DNA of 42,347 nt from Anaerolineae bacterium (GTDB taxonomy: Bacteria; Chloroflexota; Anaerolineae; JAADDB01): the NCBI GenBank assembly GCA_015486845.1, contig WFQU01000151.1, forward strand, positions 1 to 42,347, read 5' to 3'. A model generated the notes under the pieces. It was not told where the DNA came from, searched no databases, and saw only the letters and a list, made by a program, of their open reading frames with translations. A program made the translations under genes and the position numbers. Positions within the stretch are counted from its first letter, which is position 1. Each line of letters begins with the position of its first letter. Shown piece after piece: positions 34,696 through 42,347 of this stretch.

Positions 34696-35327
34696 CCGCT
34701 GACCTTCCTCTTGGATAGCTTTTAATGCTTATTCCTCAATATCACGGGGGGAAAGTTTTTAACGCCAAGCCGCAGGAGCGCCAAAGCGCCAGAGAAGAAA
34801 GTACACCGACTTTTTCCCCTGTCTGGCAAAGCCTATAGTCTGAAGAATCAAATTACAATGAACTATAATAGGTATCCATTGTGTCTTATGATCCCTGGCG
34901 TCCTGTCGTCGAAATGCGTTTACGGTGCGCTCTCTTTTCATTGATACGATACACCTATTGATCCGAAAAACCTCCTCGTTCCACAAACACATCGCTAGAA
35001 TGCACAAAACAATAATAAAGACGTCTAATCCATCATCGCGTTACGGGCTTAACACAACAAACAAATTTCACGTGGGCTTCCCCATGTGTTTCTGCATCAG
35101 CCTGTAGCCCATGGCGTTTTGTCAAAAGGGATAGTTCGTAAAATTCCCGCAGCTGTTATCGTTTTTGCCGGGTAATACAATGAGCCGTGGTATCAAAAAG
35201 CACGACCTGGATTTCAATCTGTGAGGCCTGCTGCATACCATCCATACAGCATAATAGTGCTAAAAAGGACCAGTTGCTTTCCGGACTTTTTCTTCGATCT
35301 TCCGTACACTTGCCGAGTGAAAATAAG
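34696..35327. other. Intergenic region without recognised features
   Basis: No gene with a credible start or codon pattern. Only a GGCG-rich low-complexity patch (34760-34795, resembling dispersed repeats of the CTTTGGCGCTC type) was noticed. No clear terminator behind the tRNA cluster was found. Confidence 0.5.
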
Positions 35328-35403
35328 GGTGGCCAATGGGACTTGAACCCACAACCTCCTGGGCCACAACCAGGTGCTCTAACCGGATTGAGCTATGGCC
35401 ACC
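35328..35403 (-). tRNA. tRNA-His (GTG)
   Basis: Cloverleaf with anticodon loop TTGTGGC between CCTGG/CCAGG stems. It has the extra 5' G opposite C73 that marks tRNA-His. CCA is not encoded. Confidence 0.95.
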
Positions 35404-35436
35404 ATAATATTGTTCTACGCCTCGGGCTAAAAATAA

Positions 35437-35507
35437 CTCGGGGACGAGGATTCGAACCTCGATAAAGGGATTCAAAGTCCCTTGTCCTGCCATTAGACGA
35501 TCCCCGA
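35437..35507 (-). tRNA. tRNA-Gln (TTG)
   Basis: 71 bases with acceptor stem TCGGGGA/TCCCCGA, anticodon loop CTTTGAA and T-arm GAGGTTCGAATCCTC. Confidence 0.95.
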
Positions 35508-35535
35508 TCGACAAAAACAGGCCATAGAAACAAAA

Positions 35536-35608
35536 TGCCGAGGCCCAGACTTGAACTGGGGACTCCTTGATTTTCAGTCAAGTGCTCTACCAACTGAGCT
35601 ACCTCGGC
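35536..35608 (-). tRNA. tRNA-Phe (GAA)
   Basis: Acceptor GCCGAGG/CCTCGGC with A73, anticodon loop CTGAAAA. Confidence 0.95.
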
Positions 35609-35661
35609 AACTGCTAAATAAGGCCCGCCTACCACCGCCAAGGCGATGCGACGAGCCTCAG

Positions 35662-35733
<72 letters not shown>

Positions 35734-35760
35734 GAGAAACGACACCTATTGATCTGAGAG

Positions 35761-35833
<73 letters not shown>

Positions 35834-35855
35834 ACGCCGGACCGGCCCCTGGCCA

Positions 35856-35939
35856 TGCCGACGAGAGGACTTGAACCTCCACGCCCTTACGGGCAACAGA
35901 TCCTAAGTCTGTCGCGTCTACCAATTCCGCCACGTCGGC
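35856..35939 (-). tRNA. tRNA-Leu (TAG)
   Basis: 84 bases with a long variable arm (TGCCCGTAAGGGCG), acceptor GCCGACG/CGTCGGC, anticodon loop CTTAGGA. First tRNA behind rnpB. Confidence 0.95.
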
Positions 35940-36026
35940 CCACGAAAAAACCCAACGCTTGACAATAAATACGACCAGGTTATGTACTCCCGATTCTGTT
36001 TCGACCGTCATCTGTCTCACCCTCGA

Positions 36027-36378
36027 GAGGGTGGCAGTTCCTGACTTGTAAGGTGTAACCTTACTTTGTCGTCACTGCTGCGGTGAGATCTAACTTTGCA
36101 GCCAGACCCCCTCACCTTGCTCCCAGTTGCACACTCGCCTGGCCGGCGACATTACTGCCGCCGCCGACGGGCTCTTACCCCGTCGTTTCAGCCCTGACCC
36201 AAGGGCCGGGATTGCTTTCTGTTGCGGTTGTAGTCAACGCCGGCTTACACCGATGCCGCCCCTACTTACTGTTTCGTAGGGCAACCTTGCCGCCCGAAAC
36301 GGCTGGGAGTCGGGAAGTTCCTCTAGCAAAATGCCAGCGACGGTTCCTAACCCGATCGAGGGCCGACACTTCACCCTC
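36027..36378 (-). ncRNA. rnpB: RNase P RNA
   Basis: Catalytic RNA of RNase P, which trims tRNA 5' ends. The ~352-base transcript shows the conserved core in order: GAGGAACTTCCCGACTCCC (P3-P4 region), then GCAACAGAAAGCAATCCC. CAGGGCTGAAACG follows with GGGGTAAGAGCCC (CR-IV), and GGGAGCAAGGTGAGGGGGTC matches the CCGGAGCAAGGCCAAATAGG region of the E. coli RNA. A final TTAGAT matches the P4 3' strand. The ends GAGGGTG (36378-36372) and CACCCTC (36033-36027) pair to form P1, and this sets the boundaries. A consensus promoter lies just upstream and six tRNAs follow on the same strand. Confidence 0.92.
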
Positions 36379-36389
36379 ACAACAGGATT

Positions 36390-36418
36390 ATTATAGCCAA
36401 GAAATATGCCGCTGTCAA
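36390..36418 (-). promoter_or_regulatory. Perfect consensus promoter of rnpB
   Basis: Minus strand TTGACA (36418-36413), 17-base spacer, TATAAT (36395-36390). It points at the RNase P RNA, whose P1 begins about 12 bases downstream. Confidence 0.9.
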
Positions 36419-36456
36419 TCGGAACAAGGGGCGATTCACGCTGGAGCGGAGCGCGG

Positions 36457-37083
36457 TTATGTCATCTTCACAATAATGTCGCCAATCACATTGGCTGTCT
36501 CATCACCCCGATCAGCGGCATTACTCAAATGTCGGTATAGCTCACGTACTTTGAGCATATACATCACGTGTTCGATATCCGCCGGCCCGCTAAAAAGATC
36601 AGCAATAGCCCGTCGATAGATCCGTTCCACCTGATTCTCCAAGGCCTTGGCGCGGTTAGCATGTTCCGCGGCCACATTAGGATGCTGTTCCAACCGTTGG
36701 ATAGCCGCATCAATTTCCATGCCGGCCTCACGCAGAAGGGAAGCCATCTCCCGCAAATATTTGTTCGGCTGCACGCCTAAAACGTACATCTCGTCCACTG
36801 TCGTATCGGCATAGTCCAGGATATCATCAATAGTACGAGAAAGTGAGAAAATGTCTTCCCGATCAATGGGCGTGACAAAGGTTCGGTTCAGATCATCGAT
36901 CAGAATGCGCCGTAACTCATCCGCTTCTTCCTCAGTTCTATGCACCTTTTCTGCATTTTCGCGGCTGTTGTCTCGCATATAAGCTTCTAAGTTCCCTAAT
37001 CCTTCTACAGTCTTTGCCGCCTGACCTTCCAATAATTTGATGAACCGATTGCCGCGCGGCTTAAAAAACTCTTTCCAGCCCAT
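36457..37083 (-). CDS. DUF47 family (PhoU-like) phosphate transport accessory protein
   Basis: 208-residue all-helical protein of the DUF47/PhoU_div family, which commonly sits beside PiT transporters and is thought to control them from the cytoplasm. Typical landmarks are KFFKPRG-like WKEFFKPRGNRFIKLLE at the start, EEEADELRRILIDDLNRTFVTPIDREDIFSLSRTIDDILDY near residues 70-110, and RAKALENQVERIYRRA. The PIDREDI loop with its acidic cluster corresponds to metal-binding motifs in PhoU. It begins 14 bases after the transporter gene, behind GGAGGAGG, and is the last gene of the moaC operon. Confidence 0.92.
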   Translation of the reverse strand: MGWKEFFKPRGNRFIKLLEGQAAKTVEGLGNLEAYMRDNSRENAEKVHRTEEEADELRRILIDDLNRTFVTPIDREDIFSLSRTIDDILDYADTTVDEMYVLGVQPNKYLREMASLLREAGMEIDAAIQRLEQHPNVAAEHANRAKALENQVERIYRRAIADLFSGPADIEHVMYMLKVRELYRHLSNAADRGDETANVIGDIIVKMT

Positions 37084-37097
37084 TTACCCCTCCTCCA

Positions 37098-38105
37098 TCA
37101 AAATCGAGCAACCAAGTGCAGCGCGAAATACAATAAAGCCGATAAAGCCGCTGTTACCGGAATCGTTAATACCCAGGTCAAAGCAATATCCCGGGCAACA
37201 TGCCAGCGTACTTTAGAAAAACGTTCCGATGCACCAACACCCATGATAGCGGTGCTAACGACCTGTGTCGTGCTAACCGGCCCGCCAAACAACGATGCCG
37301 TCAGAATTACCGATGCAGAAGCTAACTGGGTCGCAAAGCCATGCACCGGACGAATTTTATAGATTTTTTCGCCCAATGTCTTGATCAACCGCCATCCACC
37401 CGAATAAGTGCCCAAGGCGATGGCTAAGGCGTTAATGGTAACGACCCAGAATGGTACCATAAAATGGGCAATATAATGACCATTGAGCAAACCTAAAGCC
37501 ATCAGCCCCATCGTCTTCTGCCCGTCATTGGTGCCGTGGCTCCAACCCAAGGATAAAGCGGTAAGGATTTGCCAACGCTTGAAATGTCGGTTGACCTTCG
37601 GTGTAGCTCCACGCGACAAGAAGTAAATAAGCCTCGTTAACAAGTATCCCACAAGAAAACCGATAAATGGTGAAATAAAAAGAGCGATTAAGACTTTGTC
37701 CAACCCACCGAAGTGAATCACACGCCAGCCAGAGCCAGCGCTCACAGCCCCGATGATCCCGCCCACCAAAGCGTGGGAAGAACTGGAGGGAATGCCAATC
37801 CACCAGGTGAAGATATCCCAGAAGATCGCGCCCAGCAGTGCAGCCAGCAGAACCCAGATAGTAATTTGGTCAGCGGCAACGATGTCACTGCCAATGGTGG
37901 TCGCTACCGCAACGCCGAAAACAAATGGGCCGCTAACTTCTGCCAAGGCTGTCAGTGTCAACGCCAAACGTGGTGGCACCGCCCGGGAAGAAATCATGGT
38001 AGCCACAATATTGCTGCTGTCATGGAAGCCATTCATGAATGTGAAAAACAGTGTCAGGCCAATGAATAATAGCATCAACGGGTCGTGTAATAAACGCACG
38101 AGCAA
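37098..38105 (-). CDS. Inorganic phosphate transporter, PiT family
   Basis: Cation-coupled phosphate permease with about ten hydrophobic segments in 335 residues. Both PiT family repeats are visible: N-terminal GFHDSSNIVATMISSRAVPP (family GxxDxANxVAT) and C-terminal WSHGTNDGQKTMGLMALGLL. SSSHALVGGIIGA and GGPVSTTQVVSTAIMGVG also match. The start is TTG at 38105, two bases after the moaDE stop; GTG at 38099 is an alternative. The DUF47 gene behind it is the usual partner. Placement directly behind molybdopterin-synthesis genes is unusual and raises the question whether another oxyanion is carried; the motifs themselves are ordinary phosphate-type. Confidence 0.93.
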   Translation of the reverse strand: MLVRLLHDPLMLLFIGLTLFFTFMNGFHDSSNIVATMISSRAVPPRLALTLTALAEVSGPFVFGVAVATTIGSDIVAADQITIWVLLAALLGAIFWDIFTWWIGIPSSSSHALVGGIIGAVSAGSGWRVIHFGGLDKVLIALFISPFIGFLVGYLLTRLIYFLSRGATPKVNRHFKRWQILTALSLGWSHGTNDGQKTMGLMALGLLNGHYIAHFMVPFWVVTINALAIALGTYSGGWRLIKTLGEKIYKIRPVHGFATQLASASVILTASLFGGPVSTTQVVSTAIMGVGASERFSKVRWHVARDIALTWVLTIPVTAALSALLYFALHLVARF

Positions 38106-38107
38106 AG

Positions 38108-38848
38108 CTATTCTGCCCCCTTTTTCTGCACCGGTTTAGGGATGATCACATCCGGCCAATCAGCAAAGCCGACACGCTCGCTATGCTGCACCCAGGCTTC
38201 GTCTTGGCCATGGATTCTCTTCTTCCAAATGGGCGTAATTTCCTTGATCCGGTCGATGATGTAGTGACAAGCGTCGAAAGTGTGCAATCTGTGCGGTGCA
38301 GCTACGACAATGACAACACTCGGTTCACCGACAGCTAGCCGGCCAACGCGATGGGCAATGGCAATGTCGGCAATATCCGGCCAACGTTGTTGTGTTTCCG
38401 TCGCGATCTGCGCCAATGACGCTTCTGCCATTTCCCGATATGCTTCGTATTGCAGATAATCGGTGCGTTCATCCCCGGTCAGGCCACGCACCACGCCGGC
38501 AAAAAGCGTGATGGCCCCCACAGCCGGATTATTCACCGTTTGAGCCAGACGGTCTAACGAGAGTGGGTCCGCCGTGACGAGAAAGCGTTTATGCTGCACA
38601 TCCTCTCCACCGCTGACCGGCGGGAAAAGCGCCACAATATCCCCGGGGTGCAATGCCTCTTCCTCATCGCCATACTTCCCGTTCACAGCAGCATAAACGC
38701 TGACCGAAATGTTGGCAAAACGCGGTTCCTTTGTTTCGAGGACAGTCAACAAGTCGGCCAAAGTGCTATCGTCCGGCAAAGTAAGCGCCATTTCCGGCAT
38801 CTCCAACAGATCTCGCAAAGAGGCAAAAAAGCGCACGGTGATATTCAT
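38108..38848 (-). CDS. Fused molybdopterin synthase MoaD-MoaE (MoaX-like)
   Basis: Both subunits of molybdopterin synthase, which puts the two dithiolene sulfurs into precursor Z, in one 246-residue chain. Residues 1-81 are MoaD, a ubiquitin-like fold: [13 protein letters not shown] at the start and FPPVSGG at 75-81. Residues from about 88 are MoaE ([46 protein letters not shown] and the active-site region [15 protein letters not shown]). The MoaD Gly-Gly at 80-81 must be a free C-terminus to receive sulfur, so cleavage after Gly81 is expected, as reported for Mycobacterium MoaX. The start overlaps the moaC stop (ATGA). Confidence 0.92.
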   Translation of the reverse strand: MNITVRFFASLRDLLEMPEMALTLPDDSTLADLLTVLETKEPRFANISVSVYAAVNGKYGDEEEALHPGDIVALFPPVSGGEDVQHKRFLVTADPLSLDRLAQTVNNPAVGAITLFAGVVRGLTGDERTDYLQYEAYREMAEASLAQIATETQQRWPDIADIAIAHRVGRLAVGEPSVVIVVAAPHRLHTFDACHYIIDRIKEITPIWKKRIHGQDEAWVQHSERVGFADWPDVIIPKPVQKKGAE

Positions 38849-39324
38849 GGTTCCTCCCGCCGGAAAACACCGCTCTTCCCGCCGCTCTTGTATAGCAAAC
38901 GGATATCCCCAATGACCATCGTCCGTTCCACCGCTTTAGCCATGTCGTAAATCGTCAAGGCAGCCACAGAAACAGCCGTCAGTGCTTCCATCTCCACGCC
39001 GGTTTGTCCGTTATTCTTGACCATGGCCTGAATACGAATGCAACTATTGGCTTCGTCAATCTCAAAATCCACGCCTATTTTCGTCAACAAGAGCGGATGG
39101 CATAAAGGTATTAGTTCATGAGTGCGCTTGGCGGCCATGATACCAGCTACCCTGGCCGTGCCTAACACGTCTCCTTTTTTCATATCGCCGGCCATAATGA
39201 GCGATAGTGTTTCTGGTCGCATTCGTATTTCGCCGGCCGCTACAGCCACACGGTTGGTGCTTGCTTTCCCCCCCACATCTACCATAGCTGCTTGCCCTTT
39301 TTGATCTAAATGTGTAAGTTGCAT
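38845..39324 (-). CDS. moaC: Cyclic pyranopterin monophosphate synthase MoaC
   Basis: Second enzyme of molybdenum cofactor synthesis; with MoaA it converts GTP to cyclic pyranopterin monophosphate. The 159 residues carry the family signatures [16 protein letters not shown] at the start, [24 protein letters not shown] near residue 55 with the catalytic Lys, and [23 protein letters not shown] near 110. [10 protein letters not shown] near the end supplies the second essential Lys. The ATG at 39324 has GGAGG upstream. It is the first gene of the unit moaC-moaDE-PiT-DUF47; moaA is not in the window. Confidence 0.96.
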   Translation of the reverse strand: MQLTHLDQKGQAAMVDVGGKASTNRVAVAAGEIRMRPETLSLIMAGDMKKGDVLGTARVAGIMAAKRTHELIPLCHPLLLTKIGVDFEIDEANSCIRIQAMVKNNGQTGVEMEALTAVSVAALTIYDMAKAVERTMVIGDIRLLYKSGGKSGVFRREEP

Positions 39325-39459
39325 GATACCTCCATTCTACATACCAGCCTCGCAGTAACAAAGGAGACCGGAAAGTCCGGCGAACTGCGCTCCCGCTAAG
39401 ACAAACAGACTAACGCATCGCCATCTCAAACTGAACCAGCAAACGAGTCCAGAGGTAAC

Positions 39460-39491
39460 AAAAAATCAGGAAGAGAGATTCCCTTCCTGAT
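39460..39491 (-). terminator. Intrinsic terminator in the moaC leader
   Basis: Minus strand ATCAGGAAG/CTTCCTGAT (9 bp, 9-base loop) followed directly by a run of T (39465-39460). Confidence 0.75.
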
Positions 39492-39548
39492 CCCGATGAA
39501 CGGACCAATACGTGCTTGTCCGCAACATCTCCTCGTGCCTGGCATCCG
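39460..39548 (-). ncRNA. Candidate short RNA or attenuated leader upstream of moaC
   Basis: A promoter at 39555-39582 and an intrinsic terminator at 39460-39491 define an RNA of about 90 bases on the minus strand. It has an internal CGGAC/GTCCG hairpin (39505-39526). It contains GAGGAG followed by a 20-codon frame (ATG at 39528) that ends in the terminator stem. moaC starts 135 bases beyond, so this may be an attenuator or riboswitch-type leader for the Moco operon, or an independent small RNA. I could not match it to the known Moco riboswitch. Confidence 0.4.
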
Positions 39549-39554
39549 TCTCTT

Positions 39555-39582
39555 ATTATAGACCAAACGAGGATTCAGGCAA
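39555..39582 (-). promoter_or_regulatory. Promoter upstream of moaC
   Basis: Minus strand TTGCCT (39582-39577), 16-base spacer, TATAAT (39560-39555). It lies 230 bases before the moaC start, with a terminator in between. Confidence 0.6.
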
Positions 39583-39661
39583 AATAGGTAACAAGACAGC
39601 AATGCTAAATGGATCAATTCGCGCTTTCCCCTTGGCATCGTTACGTTCATCCTTCACTATT

Positions 39662-39690
39662 TTGACTTGTTGTGGGTACTATGTTATATT
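39662..39690 (+). promoter_or_regulatory. Promoter of the infC-rpmI-rplT operon
   Basis: TTGACT (39662-39667), 17-base spacer, TATATT (39685-39690). The leader to infC is about 110 bases and includes imperfect stems such as GCATCATGTAGATGC (39723-39737) and TGGCTATTGGCCA (39764-39776), a possible control region. Confidence 0.65.
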
Positions 39691-39805
39691 TTAGCATCGT
39701 GATGGCAGAATGGATGTTGCTTGCATCATGTAGATGCAGCCAATCTGGTTAGACAGGTCTGTGTGGCTATTGGCCACAACAAGGATTTAGTAGGAGAGCC
39801 CAACC

Positions 39806-40426
39806 ATTAACAAACGTTTAACACTAATCAACGAAGAAATCAGGGTCGCACAAGTTCGGCTTATTGATGAAAAAGGAACACAATTAGGGATTACGCCCAC
39901 GGTCCAAGCCCAAAGGTTGGCGCGTGAGCGGAACCTCGATCTAGTTGTGGTTGCACCGAACGCAGATCCGCCTGTTTGCCGGCTCATGGATTACGGGAAA
40001 TACGAATACGAACGCGCCAAACGCATGCGAGATGCCCGCAAAGCGCAGAAGCAAGTAGAGATCAAAGAGATCCGTCTGCGTCCGCGCACCGATACGCACG
40101 ATTTAGATTTCAAGGTGCGCGATGCCCGTCGTTTTCTGGCTAAAGGCGCCAAAGTCAAAATTCGGGTCCGTTTTCGTGGGCGGGAAATCACCCACCCAGA
40201 AATAGCGCGGAATGTGTTGCGCACATTGGCCGAGGAGTTACAAGACGAAGCTATCGTCGAGAAGCCACCGGCTTTCGAAGGCAAGAGCCTATTGATGATT
40301 TTAGCACCGGCAGCGCATTCGGCTAAAGGAAAGCCAAGGCCGAAAAAAACGACTGCGTCGCAGCATAGCAAGGCAAAGTCAACCACCGATGCTGACCAGG
40401 CAGCCCAAAATGAAGGGGATGATTAA
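39806..40426 (+). CDS. infC: Translation initiation factor IF-3 (AUU start)
   Basis: IF-3 binds the 30S subunit, blocks early 50S joining and checks the start codon. The N-terminal domain begins INKRLTLINEEIRVAQVRLIDEKG and the linker/C-terminal domain includes PVCRLMDYGKYEYE, KEIRLRPRTDTHDLDFKV and GREITHPEIA. The 206-residue protein ends in a 35-residue Lys/Ala-rich tail. The conserved N-terminus demands a start at 39806, where the codon is ATT. An in-frame TAG at 39791-39793 lies upstream, and no ATG, GTG or TTG lies between. AGGAG at 39792-39796 is nine bases before it. AUU is the start codon used for IF-3 autoregulation in E. coli. A TTG at 39917 would delete 37 conserved residues. Confidence 0.95.
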   Translation: MNKRLTLINEEIRVAQVRLIDEKGTQLGITPTVQAQRLARERNLDLVVVAPNADPPVCRLMDYGKYEYERAKRMRDARKAQKQVEIKEIRLRPRTDTHDLDFKVRDARRFLAKGAKVKIRVRFRGREITHPEIARNVLRTLAEELQDEAIVEKPPAFEGKSLLMILAPAAHSAKGKPRPKKTTASQHSKAKSTTDADQAAQNEGDD

Positions 40427-40522
40427 AGGAACGGCGACCGCTGTAGGCGCGCTTTGTTGTGCGCTATAACGGCGAGATACCTTTGAACATATTTGTAGAA
40501 GCAAAAGACCAAGGAGAACAAC

Positions 40523-40726
40523 ATGCCTAAAATTAAAACCCATAAGGCAACAGTCAAGCGATTTAAACGTTCCGGTAATGGCAAGTTATTGCGCACCAAA
40601 ATCGGCAAAAGCCATTTTCGGCGCCGCAAGCCGCGCCGGGTAAAAGCGCTATTCAGTAAAAATATGGTCGTGGACAATACGAAGATGCGTCGTCGGATTC
40701 AGCGTTTAGCGCCTTATCTGGACTAA
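40523..40726 (+). CDS. rpmI: 50S ribosomal protein L35
   Basis: 67-residue basic protein of the large subunit: PKIKTHKATVKRFKRSGNGKLLRTKIGKSH followed by RRKPRRVKALFSKN, the normal L35 sequence and length. The ribosome site is AAGGAG before ATG 40523. The 96-base gap from infC contains a GCGC...GCGC hairpin (40450-40474) that could belong to an L20-type control region. Confidence 0.97.
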   Translation: MPKIKTHKATVKRFKRSGNGKLLRTKIGKSHFRRRKPRRVKALFSKNMVVDNTKMRRRIQRLAPYLD

Positions 40727-40812
40727 GTTTTTTGATAAACATGGACACCAATACCGCTACCATGGCCCCAATAAGTACTCTTTTGTAGAGTCGCCATGAG
40801 GAGGAGAGAGTT

Positions 40813-41169
40813 ATGACAAGAGTCAAAGGGGGGCCAAATACCCGCCGCCGTCACAAGAAAGTTCTGAAGTTAACCAAAGGGCAGTACGGAAGTAAACATT
40901 TGCTATTCCGTCGGGCCAATGAAGCAATGATGAAATCGCTTTGGTATGCCTACCGAGATCGCAGGCAGCGCAAACGTGATTTTCGTCGGCTTTGGATTGC
41001 CCGCATCAATGCCGCAGCGCGGCTGCATGGACTCTCCTACAGTCGCTTTATCCACGGTTTGAAGTTAGCCAATGTAACCATCGATCGCAAGATTATGGCC
41101 GATTTAGCCGTCATGGATGAAGCAGGTTTTGCTGAATTAGCCAATGTAGCTAAAGAAGCTTTAAGTTAA
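40813..41169 (+). CDS. rplT: 50S ribosomal protein L20
   Basis: 118-residue early-assembly 23S-binding protein: [41 protein letters not shown], then [41 protein letters not shown], a full match to the family. It is third in the conserved infC-rpmI-rplT order; in other bacteria L20 represses this operon. The ribosome site AGGAGGAGAG precedes the ATG. Confidence 0.97.
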   Translation: MTRVKGGPNTRRRHKKVLKLTKGQYGSKHLLFRRANEAMMKSLWYAYRDRRQRKRDFRRLWIARINAAARLHGLSYSRFIHGLKLANVTIDRKIMADLAVMDEAGFAELANVAKEALS

Positions 41170-41186
41170 GCTAATTTTCGCGTGAA

Positions 41187-41226
41187 GTCTCTCGCTTGTC
41201 GCCGGCGGGGGGCTTTTTTTCTTTTT
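41187..41226 (+). terminator. Intrinsic terminator after rplT
   Basis: GTCTCTC (41187-41193) can pair with GGGGGGC (41207-41213) using G-U pairs, followed by seven T, C and five T. The stem is weak but the T-run is long; the next gene follows within 20 bases, so some read-through is likely. Confidence 0.5.
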
Positions 41227-41244
41227 CTAATGTCTGGACCGGCC

Positions 41245-42054
41245 ATGCAATTCATTACGATCACCAGCGCACAAAACACACAATTGAAACAGATAAGAGC
41301 GCTGCAACAACGTCGGCATCGCTATCGACAACAGCTTTATGTGGCTGAAGGGCCACATTTATTGGCCGAAGCGGTGCAGTTCGACATTTGTCCCCGGCGC
41401 ATTGTTGCCGATAATGCATTTCACGATAGCCCGGAAGGCCAAGCCCTTTTTCGCGGGGCAACCCACTGGCCGGTTGATGTCTATGTTGTGCCGAACCGAA
41501 TTTTCCGCGGACTGAGTGCTACGCAAACACCGCAGGGCGTGCTCTTAGTATTTCCATTGCCACCGGTACCCCCGACGCCCGTAGTAGATGCGCGTCCGTT
41601 ATTAGTATTGGATGCGCTGCAAGACCCGGGGAACATGGGCACGATTTTGCGGACGGCGCTGGCCACGGACGTATCCGAGGTAATCATCGGCCCCGGCTGT
41701 ACCGATCCATTCGGCCCAAAAGCAGTGCGGGCCGGCATGGGGGCACAATTACGTTTGCCACTCTATTTGGCAACGAGCCACAAAACAGCGTTGGCGCGTT
41801 TAGCCGGCCGGGTTCTTTGGCTGGCCGAGGCGCAACTCGGGGTGCCTTGCTCCAACGTGGATTGGCAAACACCCAGTACCATACTCATCGGTAATGAGGC
41901 TCGTGGCCTATCGTCATTCTGGCGCAAGCAGAGCAATCACATCACGCATATTCCGTTGGCGAATCAGGTCGAATCCCTCAATGCAGCCAGTGCCGCTTCT
42001 ATTTTCCTTTATGAGGCTGTCCGACAGCGAGCAGCACAACAGCCCATGCGTTAA
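41245..42054 (+). CDS. SpoU/TrmH family RNA 2'-O-methyltransferase
   Basis: SPOUT (knotted-fold) methyltransferase, probably acting on 23S rRNA. The 269-residue protein has an N-terminal substrate-binding L30e-like domain (ITSAQNTQLKQIRALQQRRHRYRQQLYVAEG). The SpoU motifs follow: DALQDPGNMGTILRTALATD near residue 115, ILIGNEARGL near 214, and IPLANQVESLNAASAASIFLYE near the end, which form the AdoMet knot. The ATG at 41245 gives the usual start; the ribosome site is poor and the gene overlaps the tail of the rplT terminator, so it may depend on read-through. Target nucleotide unknown. Confidence 0.9.
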   Translation: MQFITITSAQNTQLKQIRALQQRRHRYRQQLYVAEGPHLLAEAVQFDICPRRIVADNAFHDSPEGQALFRGATHWPVDVYVVPNRIFRGLSATQTPQGVLLVFPLPPVPPTPVVDARPLLVLDALQDPGNMGTILRTALATDVSEVIIGPGCTDPFGPKAVRAGMGAQLRLPLYLATSHKTALARLAGRVLWLAEAQLGVPCSNVDWQTPSTILIGNEARGLSSFWRKQSNHITHIPLANQVESLNAASAASIFLYEAVRQRAAQQPMR

Positions 42055-42138
42055 TTCTTAGCTCTACTAAAAAACCTTTATCGTAGAGAACGCAAGCGCG
42101 CAGAACCCGTGCGGTCGGGTGGAGAACGCCGCCGACTA

Positions 42139-42169
42139 GAAGTTCGACTTATTGAAGAAGTTGAACTTC
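42139..42169. repeat. GAAGTTGAACTTC palindrome repeat, copy 5
   Basis: GAAGTTCGACTT, ATT, GAAGAAGTTGAACTTC; slightly degraded. It lies in the gene-free end of the window. Confidence 0.6.
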
Positions 42170-42210
42170 CAAAAGGAGGCCTGATTTTTTGAGACGCCCC
42201 GTGGAGTTTA

Positions 42211-42347
42211 TCATTGCGAGGCCCGACAGGGCCGTGGCAATCTCCCTCACTGGCGTTGGAGATTGCTTGACCAAAAAGAGGGTCACACTGTCGCTTCGCT
42301 CACAATGACACGGCTGATTTGAAGGCGTTGCATTAGCTACCTTTAGG
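42211..42347. repeat. 137-base interspersed repeat, copy B (reaches window edge)
   Basis: Same orientation as 25663-25799, with only a few differences (for example TCTCC for CCCCC and CACAATGACA for CGCAATAACA). It may extend past the window. Confidence 0.85.

Overview
The window looks like chromosome from a Chloroflexota (Anaerolineae-like) bacterium. This is inferred from the protein set and from the many short dispersed repeats of a type common in that phylum; no 16S gene is present to confirm it. The genes are mainly housekeeping and metabolic. There is no prophage, IS transposase or CRISPR array.

Layout. 1-361 is the start of an ABC-transporter lipoprotein (minus), followed by a 0.9 kb non-coding stretch holding a perfect consensus promoter. 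1275-4230 holds mreB (minus), then an ECF sigma factor, a probable one-TM anti-sigma partner and an acyl-CoA thioesterase (plus). 4285-7975 is a three-gene molybdenum hydroxylase operon (minus). 8030-10351 is a lower-GC restriction-modification island, an NgoMIV-like endonuclease with an SPPY-type DNA methyltransferase; both genes are interrupted. 10928-13456 holds a TIGR01777 epimerase-like gene and a GT39-type membrane glycosyltransferase. 13916-19264 holds a pRiA4b ORF-3-like gene, miaB and uvrA (minus). 19609-25236 holds an HD-domain gene, tryptophanase, purA and purB (plus).

26003-31100 holds a membrane protein, a uracil-DNA glycosylase, an HD-domain hydrolase, a primary-like sigma factor, a methyltransferase with a near-perfect parS site in its leader, and RNase HI. 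RNase HI is immediately followed by a 1025-residue UvrD-type helicase that carries an internal DEDDh 3'-5' exonuclease. A long hairpin terminator and spoVS come next. 35328-36378 is an RNA block on the minus strand: rnpB with a consensus promoter, then tRNA-Leu, -Ala, -Gly, -Phe, -Gln and -His. 36457-39324 (minus) is a compact operon read in the order moaC, fused moaD-moaE, PiT phosphate transporter, DUF47 partner. A promoter and an intrinsic terminator lie in its leader. 39806-42054 (plus) is infC (starting at AUU), rpmI, rplT and a SpoU/TrmH rRNA methyltransferase.

How genes connect. moaC and moaDE make the pterin of the molybdenum cofactor that the hydroxylase at 4285-7975 needs. purA and purB carry out consecutive steps of AMP synthesis and sit side by side, with the same repeat families on both sides of purB. 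RNase HI and the helicase-exonuclease form a plausible nucleic-acid repair unit. RNase P RNA would mature the tRNAs apparently transcribed behind it. The main unusual items are the helicase-exonuclease operon, the parS site, the non-coding transcript candidates at 690-1104 and 39460-39548, the AUU start of infC, the decayed restriction system in a GCCGGC-rich genome, and dispersed repeats that supply ribosome binding sites.
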